From: Alentia gelatinosa
Lineage: Eukaryota > Annelida > Polychaeta > Phyllodocida > Polynoidae
DNA: 64,000 nt
Reading direction: 5' to 3'
NCBI GenBank assembly: GCA_950022655.1
Contig: OX465579.1
Coordinates: forward strand, 141,183,118-141,247,117
Shown here: positions 8,351 to 20,500 of the stretch, piece by piece
Layout of the letters: each line of letters starts with the position of its first letter
How positions within the stretch are numbered: the first letter of the stretch is position 1
Notes under the pieces: generated by a model
Database searches by the model: none
Told to the model about the DNA's origin: nothing
The model's input: the letters and a program-made list of their open reading frames with translations, nothing else
Program-made: the position numbers and the translations under genes

Positions 8351-11300
8351 GAGTCCTAATGATAAAATAAGCATCGGATTTGAGGAGCTAGCATTCTTAA
8401 TGAGTCTTAAGCATTGTCCTGTTTAGATCAAAGGACAGTGACCGGTGCAAAATCTGGAGCAATAATAAGGGCTTACCATGAATCTATGCCTAACATGTAC
8501 AAACCCACCGGCCTGTTGGATGGTGGCTGTGCGAGCAAGTCTGCAACCAGTGCACCTGTCACCGTTGAGGGTGACACTATTGTCTACACTGAATTTAACA
8601 CAGCGGCAGTATTACGGTGGAGCGGCAACATTCGTTGGGCTGGATGAGCAGGCTCTTAAGGTTGTCTTGTACGAGAATGTTGTTTGTATTCTTCAATTCA
8701 GAGCAAAATCTCCTACTAGCTTGATTACACTTAACATTAACCATCGTGTTCTATATCTATAAAGAAATTTGGCCAACGGAAAACATCTAGACAAATTGGT
8801 GAGTATTACTTTTTTTATTATAAGACAGAAAACTTATCCCTAGAAACACTGGGATTTATAAACGCTCTGTAATGTCATTGTCATACAAAAAACGGTTCAG
8901 TGATGAAAGGTGGACAAAGTGGATTTTGCTAGTCTGCCACAACCCGATCTAACCTGTGCTGCACCTGTGTGGTTGTAGTGGACACCGATTGAAGGATCAT
9001 GTCAGTAGAAAAGGTATACGTCGAATGTCCACCTGTAACGTCGGCTTCTATATACAAAAATGGTACGATCCTTGGTTAAGGCTTCTCTGTGCGGGAAGTG
9101 TCAGGCACAGCCAACAGGGGTCAGCACAAGTCAAATCAACTGTTGCTGTTTCTATCATACATCTAGGCATTTGGGGGATATCCTTACAAAGTTTCATAGA
9201 CTGTAGAAAAATAAGTGATTCTGGTTACACAATGTCACTGTAGAATAGAATACCAATTGCCAAAGCTATTGCTGCAATAGATAATGGAACACGGGGTTGG
9301 GTGACTCACGACACACCAACGATAGACAACGCCAACCAACTACAAACTCATTCGCGAAGCAGCCAACATGTATAGATAGCAGCCGTATACGGCTTCCTGG
9401 GTTCATGTTTGAAATAATTACTAGTCTACAATACTGTCATCTACTGATATTATGGTCTTAAATAGTTCACAATAAATTGTTCATTGAGGTATACAACTTT
9501 CAATATGTGCATACACTGGCAATACAATAACCCTTCCCGGTTTTTTTCCTATTTATGCTGTGGCCCCTATACCCTTGCATTTGGTCATGGTCTGTGGCGG
9601 CGACGAGCAAACCCGCCGCCCCGCAGTTCCGCTCATTGTAGGCTGAAATAATTATACATTTATTATTTCTGAAAAATGAACTAAGAAATAAACCTGCAAT
9701 ATATTGTAATATACCTGTGGTCAATTTGTATTACGGTGTAGTTCAAGTCTCTTACTGAATATTTGGCACATCCATTCCAACTCTGGGGGTCATTATATTT
9801 CGTATCTGTATATAAGCAGCCATTTTTGGATTAGCAATTCGGATCAGCGTTCGACTGGGGGAAAAATACCAAAAGTCCCAACCTTGACAAATGTTGGATA
9901 GGAAGCCCGATATCAACAATGTCCTTGCATGTCTACGAATATGGATGCATATCAAAATGCAGAAAGTACAATTTCTCCTCTCAGGCATATATGTATAAAA
10001 TTAGACTCAGTTCAAATAACTTCCATGTGCCCCCCCCCCCCCCCCCCGTTTTCTACCGGGGGATGGGGGACATTGACACCATGAGAACACAATGATAGAA
10101 ATTATGATAATCATAATCATGTAATTGCTTCGAATTAACAGGGCATGCAACACACCTATCACAACACAGGACCCACAGACACACCTATCATACAAACTTG
10201 CCGCATACCTAAAGCCAGATTGCAGATGGCCATGTGACCGAGTACTGGAATAGCACATACAACAGGAATGCTGCCCGGTATATCCCATTCATTTCAGTTG
10301 CAACTTTCATCGCTGCGTTAGACACGCGTATTTTCCCCACGAGAAAAAAAATAAATAAAAAGACGCAATCAATTTGTTTTGTATAAACAGAAGTTAGATA
10401 TATATACGTGTATATAAATAGAATATATATAGAATAACGCAATGGATATGCCAAACATTTTGCAAGTTGATACCTATGAGAAAGCCGTGACCTAGCGGCA
10501 CAAGATACATGAGGATTTCCGTTGTTTCTGAGGATGTTGGGTTAGTGTATACATCTCGATTCGTCTGAGGAGGTAGCCTACGGTATCGGGGTGGGGTGGG
10601 GGTGACGTCCGCTGTGTTGACGGGTGTAAGAGAGTGCCAGCTCCGCTTGATACAAGCTTTCCCCCCCCTAATGACACCAGAATGCACGACCGACACACGC
10701 ACACACACATTCACTAAAGATTTACATGTGCATGCTTAGCACTGACCCGCAGTTTCCTTTTGTTCTTTTCTGTTTTTGTTTTGTTTTGACAACGCAATGA
10801 ATACCTGAGTACGGCTAGCACCACCACCTAGTCTCCTGGCCTGACTGGATTGGCTCCCCGTCCACTTAACGAGCTGCTCTCATTGACATCATTCTGACCT
10901 GAACCTTACCTAATTTTCCCAGGTGTATAGCGGAGGCTGATAAACTGTCCGGATAGTCCGTAATACATGAACACAAGAAACAACAAAGATTAATTTTGAG
11001 AGCGGAGAATTTGAACGTATGCTGTCACTGAATGTTCATAGTAAGATGTTAACAACAAAGGCCCTGCTTCTTGGGATGTTTCAATTTATCCCTAACCCTC
11101 CCATCACTATACATAACAAATGCTCACACCTTGATTCCTAGCATCAAATGTAATATCAAACCTAGAGAGGCCTCAAGATGCCAAACAGTCACAAACTCTG
11201 ATGAAAAACCTGTAAAAGCTAACAGAGTATATGCAGCATAATTGAGAGCTATTCTGACCAAACATAATTTAACAGACACAGGCTTTAGCTACACTTGAAC

Positions 11301-14300
11301 TCGCTGGTACTTCTGTGCTGTGAAACTGGTTGAGATAACTGTCAAAAATTGTGCAGAGATTTGTAAAATCGGGTGCCAAGTGAGACTAGTCGGATATACT
11401 GGAGGGAGAGTATCTCTGCTAACAGAAGGAAGCGAGCCTTTTCACGAGCTCGCCTGGGCTATTGCACGATTAACAAATTGAGTGTGTATCTCTACTGGCT
11501 ACGTAGTAAGGCGGTCAGATGAGCAGCTCGCTCTTTCACACTAAGTCCTGCTCAGATGGCGGGGCGCCTGGCCGAGACTACTGATCTTACACAATGGTGG
11601 ACGTGGTTTTCATTATTGGCCCTGTCTGGTGACACACAAGGGAACCAAACAGGCTCGAGGAATATATTTCAGCAGCTTCAGCCATCCCCTCTTACACCCA
11701 CGTCCCCGTGGCTCTACATTTTGGTTAGGTTTCCTGAATTTTGAGTAAATCATATCCCTTCAATTCAATTCAAGGAACATACATCAAAGACACAGTAATT
11801 TCCATTAATATTCGAGTGGGTTCTGTCCTGACATAACTATTGTTAATAGTATACATATACATCGTCTGTTAAACCGTGCTACATGCGAAATAATCTCTCT
11901 TTAGTGGAATATAGATGCGCCTTAGGAGTTTGACAAATCGAACAGTAGTTAACTGAAGGACTAAGAAAAGGTCTTTATCTATGGGATAGGGGGCGACAAT
12001 GCAGGAAGGAATGCTTAGTAATAGAATAGACCAGATGCCCATTGTGTCTTAATTTCCTATGTAGAGATTTGATAACTGCATAAACGATAAATAGCAACAA
12101 AACTATTTAGCAGGACTAAAAGGTCGTATACATTTCGATCCTGGGGTTCACTGCAGGACTTATACTGCCGACTATTGCCCTGTGGTTAGCTTCCGTGGAA
12201 TGGATGGAACTTTGCACTTTAATGCCAGATGAATGTCATAATTTTGAATAGTGGATGATAGGAATCCTTGGAAGAAAGCACATCTGTAATTTCGCGGTAA
12301 GTTCAGGAATCCTAATTGCCAAGAAGTGTTTACTAAATCCATCCCGACCAGCCGATTAAAAACTTTGAAAGTTAACGATTTAATCTTCACCAACAAATGT
12401 AAGCGCCAAACAACGAATTCATAACAATTATAATTTCAAGAATAAATTCTTCACTAACAAATTTTAAAACTTAGTGAAGGGATAGACCATTCAGCAGGAA
12501 GAGTACAAGTTAGGGTAGCGCTGAGAATTGGATGGGGGAGATATGAGCTAGCTATGCGTCCCGCATATAGCTTATACTATGGTTTAACGGGACAGGAAAT
12601 TCCGAGTGGAGCAGATTTGAAAAGTCCCAAATATAGCGTTGTGCATTGGACAAGGGAAACTTGCAACCACCATATTCAGGCTAGCATGCCAGCGGTGTCC
12701 ACTTTTTCGAGGGGGGAAATGCTACACATCAGAATCAGTCTATAACATAACAAAAGACTGCCATTGCATATGCCTTAAGCTGATGCTGTAGCATCCACAC
12801 AACAGGTGTCCTCAGCCACGCGTTATTCTATACATGAACTGTCTGCAAGCACAAGTTCCCAAATCCTCATGCATTGCTTTGGGCTATCAAGGGAGGCTTG
12901 GACATGCGCACATTTGTAAATGTCTTCCTCGAATATTGGGTGTCAAATAGAGTGCATAAGACATGGTCAAATCTAAAGTGAGAATAGAAAACCACAAATG
13001 GGAAAACCAACCATATCCTGAGTACAGCGGAAGAGCTTTTCGACAGGCTGCTCTCTTGCTAAGTTGTTTTGCATGACAAGCTATCTTCTAGTAAGTGTAT
13101 TTGATGAGATTACAAGAATTTCCGCTCTGGTTTGTGTTGCTGACCGCCAGATCATGCCGCAAATCATTTGCCTTCTGAAGCTACAAAATATACGAGACTC
13201 AGTGATGGTCTCTCTCCCTGAGAGGGGGATATGCGTTGACCATGGGTCAGCTGTGGAGGTGGCCTGAGCCGCACACCCATCAGTCTCCTCCCCATCAAAC
13301 AAATAGCAATGGTGTCTTGTATGACAACTCCTTTGGTTTAACTCCTTAGACAATACAAGCAGTACTACCTCTGACTAGATTATTAAAGCATAACATACTT
13401 TATGTATTCGGAGGAGGTCTAATCTATTTAATACTAGCTGTTTTGAGGAAAAGTGTTGATGCAATGGAATGCAATGATGCATACATTTGCATATACCCTT
13501 TACATGATGACAATACGAAGGTGAGATTACTCATAAAAGTGGGAAGGTTTTGCAGTATTTTTCCTTCTTTTCATCGGCATTATCGTCGTTTTCCATATGA
13601 AAACAACAGAAAATAATTGGCATACCTTCCCAGTGTGTTTCCGGTCACCTGCCCGGTTCTCCACCACATTAAATAGTATTCGCAGAATGACCGTGACACA
13701 CCACGGAGGTTAACAACAAAAAAACTCTTAATGCGGCTACTACAACATAGCGAAATAACAAAGAGACGGACTTGGCATGATCTGAGGTTGCGTGATCCCT
13801 TCCCAATAGTTACCAGGGGCCTGCCCTGAGTTTCCTGTACGGAGCTCCCAGTTCGGAGCGAGACACATCAAAACGCACAGCACTTGGCTCATTTACACTC
13901 AAACCTGGGGGCGCCACACGTGAACTAAGTCTACTTTATGGAAATAATTGTGTGTTGTTGCCTTAGGAAAAAGGTGATACTTGTAAACAGAGTAACAACT
14001 TAACCCTAACATTGTATAATAGCTTAAAAACCCAAGTGTAGAACTTTGCTTTCGTACATTCACAGAGTCATTGTGGTATCCAGATAAAAAGGTGAGCACA
14101 TCTATACAAACGAACTTCACAAACCACAATAAACTGGCACCACTCTCTGATTCGTGCTAAAAAGCCTCTACCAGTGGCGCAGTTCCATGCAGGGTTAATC
14201 TAAATTGCATATTCTAAGATCATCTTTTTTCTCGATCAGGATGACAAAAGCCATGTACATATACACTTCCCTCGACACCTATTAAAATGTAGTCAGTATA

Positions 14301-16819
14301 TCTAAAGTCTATGATATTTGGCACACAGTCTGTCATTGTAACGTTAATTGTCGAGGCTAAAAACAGAAACACTAACATAATACATTCCGTTTGATTTCCA
14401 TTCCATTCGTGAAAAAGAATACCATGAACACAGGTGTTGCGCTTACCCTTAAAATGACAACGACTAGGTTTGGCCTGCAGTTGTGTCAACAAGTAGTCTT
14501 GTGTGGCTGCAGTACAACTCTTCATGTGGCGCCCCGCACATTACCCTAAAGAACCTTAACCGTTCTACTCGGTCCACATCACCTCGACTCAACGTGACGC
14601 GAGTCGCCCGAGCCACTGGCAAGAGCAGCTCAGCAAAACGCCGATGTCCTCACTCTTTATACCGTAGGGGGAATATATACACAGGCAAAAATAACTTAAA
14701 CGAGGGCTACAGACACTACATCATCGTTAAGCGTCACCACTGAATAATATACGGTCACCTTACGTGGTCTATGGAAGTACTAGGAAAACGCGCAAGAGGT
14801 AGTCATTTGTCACGTGACCAGCTCCCAATCTTTGAGGTTGTCATCTTATTTCTTGGAGTTTAAAAAAAGTGCAATTCAAGAAATCAGCTTCACATGATAG
14901 CACTGAGTACATTACGGTAAGAATTTCATCTATTGAAAAGTCACTTACATTATCTTCGTATTAAACAAATTTAGTATTTACCAATGTACATAAAAAAGGA
15001 GAAAAACGGAAAATAAACTAATAAACCATTACTGTAATGCTTATTGCTAGTTACCCTAGCCTGACTCTTCTGATGCATGTTGGCAAGGACCCAAGGCAAT
15101 CGAAAATGCCCTAGAATCCCATTTTGTCACACTGGTATTATATTTATCTGCATTACCTTGTTATTGTTCATAGAAAAAAACTTGGCAATGTGTTGTGATA
15201 ATGATTAGCACATTAGGGCTACGGAAGGCCTGTTTGTTGGATTGTTGGGGGAGGGGCGTAACTTGGTGGGTGTAAGTCAATAGTATAAGGTAGCCAACGG
15301 CCTGATCACTTGCCTCGCCTCCGTTATAATACTTTATCTGTGAGGTTGTGTCTGATCACCCTGCTCTACTGCCTGCCCACCATCAGTACACAAAGTACAG
15401 TCCACCACATCTTGTAGTCATTAATTATTACGGATGATTAAAATGAGTTCTCCAGGAGTCATCGGAATATGGCTGCACAATGGCCTGCCTCTTCTTTGCT
15501 CCTGTGCTTTTCTTATGCTAATGATCCCTGGGTTTGAAGTGCGTATGCTTCAAAATATGTGAGGTAGATACATCGAAAAAGAAAACATAAAAAAAAATGG
15601 GGGGGGGGGGGAACATAAAAAAGGGGGATTATGTACCCCTTCTCGAGGTGTACTATAGACAACCCAACCATACCAGAACCTAGTAGTGTCTAGTGAACTA
15701 AAATACTGTACACAGGTTTCTCTCTGGTAATGTTCTCCACGCCTACATGTACACTATATAGTGAATAGTAATATATATTCATATATATATGCGATTACAT
15801 ACATATACATGGACACTATGTCTGTCATGATGGAAACCATTAAAGTAGTGGAGGTACAAATCATGAAAACAATGGAATATATTCGGATCTGTAGCGTTGC
15901 AAACCAACTGATATTTGGTACAAAGTGATGCCACGGAGGACTGGGTGTATGTAGCATTCAAGCCTTTCTTAACAGGTTGGGCTCCACTGATCTCTTCACT
16001 TGGCGACCCAGGTCAAGGTCACTTGGAGGTTGTCGAGAGGTGGCGCCACCTGTAAGCCACCTTTTACACCAGATGGCGTAACTGAGCTAAACTCTAACAC
16101 ATGCAGAACAACAACTGTAGTTAAAAATGTGTAGTGTACAAATTTTGCTGCCCCTTGTATATTTCCTTCTTTGTTTTTTTCTTTGTTAGAAAAGAACATG
16201 GGTTTATGGTGTAAGTCTCTACCAAGCGATGGTGGTGCAACGCACGAGGTTTGGGGAGGCTGGCCGGCATAATATGTTTTTTGTGTTTTTTTTGTATTTT
16301 TTTGTTTTTGTCGATGCTCGAACGAGCTCCTCCCCGCAGTGTACTGCTTATTGGAGGTGAGTTTGCACCACTGCTACGTTACCCTGTATGCCAAATGCAC
16401 CGCCGTCTTACCCTAGGGACCATCGTATATTCCACAGTACGCGATCACCACGTTAACAAGTATCATATAACATTTAGTCTCCCAACTGCGCAGGCCGTCG
16501 ACACGGCCCAAGCCGGGAGCACAACATTTTAAGAGGCAAACATTGCTCAAAACCACGTCCTGTATGCGTTTTTTTTCTTTACGGAGAAACAAAAACCACA
16601 TGTGGCAATAGAATTAAAAAATTTGAAACACATGCCCTCTTCCGACAAGGAAAAAAGGAACCGATCAGGGTAATCTGTAGATATATCCGACATCGTGTGG
16701 AGACAAGAAACTGAATGCACACTTGGTGAAATAAATGCTTTCGTGTGGTTATTAACGCAATGCTGCCTGGACTGAGTCTTTTTCTCGGGATGGTGCTGCC
16801 GCCGAAGGAGGGGCACCGA
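8351..16819. other. Gene-free region downstream of the receptor gene
   Basis: About 8.5 kb 3' of the receptor. Frames of 60-106 codons occur on both strands but lack domains, splice context or codon character. It contains an 18-C run at 10030-10047, a 13-G run at 15599-15611, a CA-rich patch near 10695 and T-rich stretches near 16270. Part of 16000-16819 is probably receptor 3' UTR, but I found no clear polyadenylation signal on the minus strand. Confidence 0.5.
10030..10047 (+). repeat. Poly-C run (18)
   Basis: Uninterrupted homopolymer of 18 C on the plus strand. Confidence 0.95.
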
Positions 16820-17518
16820 CTACGCGTGAGGCGATTCACTAGGTGCTTGTAAATGGCTGCTGCCATGCCGTGTGGGCTGAACCGATACGTATAGCAGGGG
16901 CGTACCCGAAGTGTCCCCGTCGCTTGGCGTGAGTCCCGTGGTACCCGACTCCTCGTATCGACTCTGAGGCGGGGACGAGGCATACTCGGTTAAGCTGCTT
17001 CGATGATGCGTACTCTGTGAGGGTTGAGGTTGGGAGGGTTGTGTCGTATGGTGGCGGTGGGGTTGGGGGTGGTGGGAGAGGAGCCGTGACGACTCGGTCT
17101 CCTCGGCCACAGCGTCTGTATCGCAGTCGCCCTCCTCGCAGTCCGTGCGGCTGCTCGGGGCAGTAAGGGCTGTTGTCTGTTGTTTGTGAGCTGGCTCCTC
17201 GGCCTCTGGTGCTCCACTGCTAAAACGGTACATTTCTGTGCCTTCCGAGAACGGCACAGCCTTGGCCCACCCATTGGGCCAGCGGGGCGGCGAGGCGCGC
17301 GACGCCGTCGAGGCCGAGGTACCGGAATGACTGCTCTGAGCGGAGCCGTCCTCGTCGTCCTCGGGGTCGCCGTCCTCGGCGTCGCCGGTGCGGGGCGAGT
17401 CGCCGCGGGGCGTGTCGCCGGGCGCCGGGTGTTCCCGGGAGATGTCCGGCCGGCCCTCGGCCAAGGTCAGAGCCACCGTGTTGTTACTGCGCCCGTTCCT
17501 CATCAGACCGGATGTCTT
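16820..17518 (-). CDS. Receptor last exon: cytoplasmic tail 3 and stop
   Basis: Acceptor TTTTTCATGCAG; 232 residues and a TAG stop. Starts KTSGLMRNGRSNNTVALTLA. Contains an acidic patch (GDAEDGDPEDDEDG), PPRWPNGWAKAVPF, a His/Gln/Pro-rich stretch and ends APSESPHA. Mostly low complexity and probably disordered. G+C and CpG are much higher than in the flanking introns. I cannot identify DCC P1-P3 motifs. Confidence 0.9.
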   Translation of the reverse strand, partial: KTSGLMRNGRSNNTVALTLAEGRPDISREHPAPGDTPRGDSPRTGDAEDGDPEDDEDGSAQSSHSGTSASTASRASPPRWPNGWAKAVPFSEGTEMYRFSSGAPEAEEPAHKQQTTALTAPSSRTDCEEGDCDTDAVAEETESSRLLSHHPQPHRHHTTQPSQPQPSQSTHHRSSLTEYASSPPQSRYEESGTTGLTPSDGDTSGTPLLYVSVQPTRHGSSHLQAPSESPHA

Positions 17519-20500
17519 CTGCATGAAAAATATAGGACAAGGGATCAATATCAGGGAAGAGCATTAGGACATGGCATTACCTCCAGTAACGTATCAATGC
17601 AGCTTGTAGACTAGGAAATGATATGTAGGCAAGGGCAACTTTAAATACACGAGGCTATCAAAGATTTAATCTTGGTCTCCATGGATTTTTTAATTGTGTT
17701 CATGCATCATTAATCCCCATACACCAAATACTCACGCCACAGTACTACATCATCTAAAATACTATTTATGTGTGCTTAGAAGAGGAGCATTTGACAGAGA
17801 CGGCCATAGTAATACGGAACAAAATAGAAACTAGTTAAAATGGAGCAAATGAAATGTGCCCAATGATAAACAGGCTGCACAAGTGTTGTGGTTGACGTAA
17901 TAATGTATCCTATTAGAATAGAACATCATCGGGCCTATAAGAGAAATGTACAGTCCTAATAGACCCCAAATTAGACACTGTCACTACCCAAAAGCAGGGA
18001 TCAGGGCTGGGTTGTCGATTGTTTGTCCTACCTGTGGCCTATTACTGTGGATGTCTTGGCCTGCGAGGAGAGTTTCGACTTGACCGTTGGGCATGCACTG
18101 TACACGTAGACCTGGCATTCCATTTAATCCACTGCCTCCCTGAAAGGTACCACGTCCGTAGCTTAAACACCTTTACATCAAGAGCGCCATTGCTTTAACG
18201 AGGGGGCGTTTCTTCATCGGGAATATGTGAATTAGTAGTAATGGGAAATGATTGCCAATTTACGATTTCCGGTGCTTGCTGCTCATCTAGGTGTCATTTC
18301 TTTTCACTCAAAGGTGGGGAAACCTTCGGGAGGTTAGGGATATGCAATTTTCTGACTTCTTAGATTAGATATGATCTAAATTGTAAGGGTAAACAAAATA
18401 AGGGATGTTCGGGGTGGAAAGAGTACTATTACCTCTAACACCCTGCTTCTAAATTCAAAAACAAAAGATAAAAATCATTAACTTGAACATATCGAAGCAA
18501 ACACATTTGCAAGTGTGGTTAGAAAATACAGAAATTTGCATAGATTAAGCCAAATAATAACCAGACACTACCACGAAAGCAGATTTTATGGTAGATTGTA
18601 GTTACAAAACATCTTAAAACGGAGCATATGAGACAGAGAAACATACAAAGCACAGTGGTAAAGTTTATTGGGATTTGTTACCTTAGAGTCCGAGTTTTCG
18701 TTCTCGACCAACATAGGCAACATGGGTGTGAACGTATCCAGAGTTTGGTTTGTGGAGTTACAGTTGCAGCGGTTTCCGTTTGAGTGTGGCATGTAGGTGC
18801 CATTGAAATGGATTGGAAGTGTGTTGTTGGGTGAGGTGTTCTGCACATTGCGGATATTCGCGGGCGGAGTGCAACATCTGTAAGGTGAACGAGCAATAAT
18901 CAGTAAACCAGCTCCATATATTATCTATATCACATATATACCGAGTTAATTACACCGTATATACCGAGACACCGTCGGATACCTATTTTACATCTATAAC
19001 CTTTAGTCACTATCTCTGCAAGTTCATATTGGAAGACGAAACAAACCTAATTACACTTTAAATTATATACAACCATTTCCAATTACTCAAATGAACCAAA
19101 ATACTTTTCAGCATTATATTTCTCAAATATATCCAAAATGCCTCGACCGAAACAAATTACACATAGATTTTAATACATTAACGACGATTTGTCTCACCTG
19201 TTTCGGAAGATTATTATCACGATGGTAATTATAACGCAGAATCCTGAGATAGATACGCCAATGATGATATAGTTTCTTCGCTCCTGGATGGCATGTCGAC
19301 CTCGTGGAGAGTTATCGGGCGGGTACGGGTTCTGTGTGCGTACGCGAACTTCATTTGACGCTGGCCCTTTACCTACACTCGTCTTAGCCTTCAGATAGAA
19401 CACGAAGTCAACTCCCAGTTCTAATTCATCTACCTCAGCAATCAGAGACTCACCTGAAATAGGACAGTCCATGTTTAATATTCAAATTTTCAGAATATTT
19501 TTTCCCTGTTATACTTGAACACCAAGATTTCAAGGGAAACGTATCCCAGGGAATTTCACTTGCACAACCACCACTTGTTGTTTCTCCGATTTATGCCCTC
19601 ATGGCACAAATTGCATACCATATTACTTTATCATAATTATTAAGGGACAAGGCAGCGGAACACTGATCATTACCCAACAGCATGATATGTGTAGGTCATG
19701 AAACACTTCAGGAAGAAAAAAGAAAATATGCAGAATGTTGCTGTAGCCTTCCAATTTAAGCCGGTATAAAAAAATATTTTAAAATAAATAAAATGTGGGT
19801 GGGGGTTGGAGAGAATACCTAATAAGTCGGTATTGCCACACGGTAATGGGGTATATAAGGACTGAAATATGCGTCACGTACTGCTCTGTTTCTGAGTTGC
19901 CCAAGGTTCGTCGGGTTTATCAGGCCTGTAGTATATGAGGTACTGGGTGATGATACCGTTAGGCCGTCGTGGTGGCTCCCACGTCAGTTCAACGCGCCCG
20001 GGAGCACGCAGTGTGTATTGCACGTTGCGGGGCGCCGTAGGCACTGCAGTTATGAGAGCATGTATATTATATCTTTACTGAAAACCTTATCTAATATATA
20101 CACAAAAATAACCGAGCAGGGGAAAAAAACCTTCAGTAATATACTTATGAAAGCACATACTTTAAATACTAATAACCTAGAGATAGGTACTTATTAAGGC
20201 TCGTTTGTTTAGTTTGGTTGAAGGGAGGCTTCGGTTTAGTTGTTCAGCCTAAGTTTCTTATAAACTAGCTTGTACTATAACCTACTGAGTGAGGTAAAAC
20301 AAGTAAGAATATCAACTCTTGCGATTAATACTTACGTCCTTCGTCTGTCTTACACCTGATGGCGTTACTAAAGGCACCAAACGAGCTTGTTTTGTGCGTG
20401 CGTATTGAGAATTCATACAGCGTGTATGGCTTCAGACCTCCAATCATCTTCTCCAAAGTCTCACTGCAATTGGCCACAAAGTTAACATCAAAGACCGATC

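Noticed and set aside
16990..17614. Other long frames over the receptor's last exon (minus 94 codons, plus 144 codons)
   Set aside because: They are shadows of a G+C-rich exon in other frames; the phase-0 frame joins the upstream exons and ends properly.
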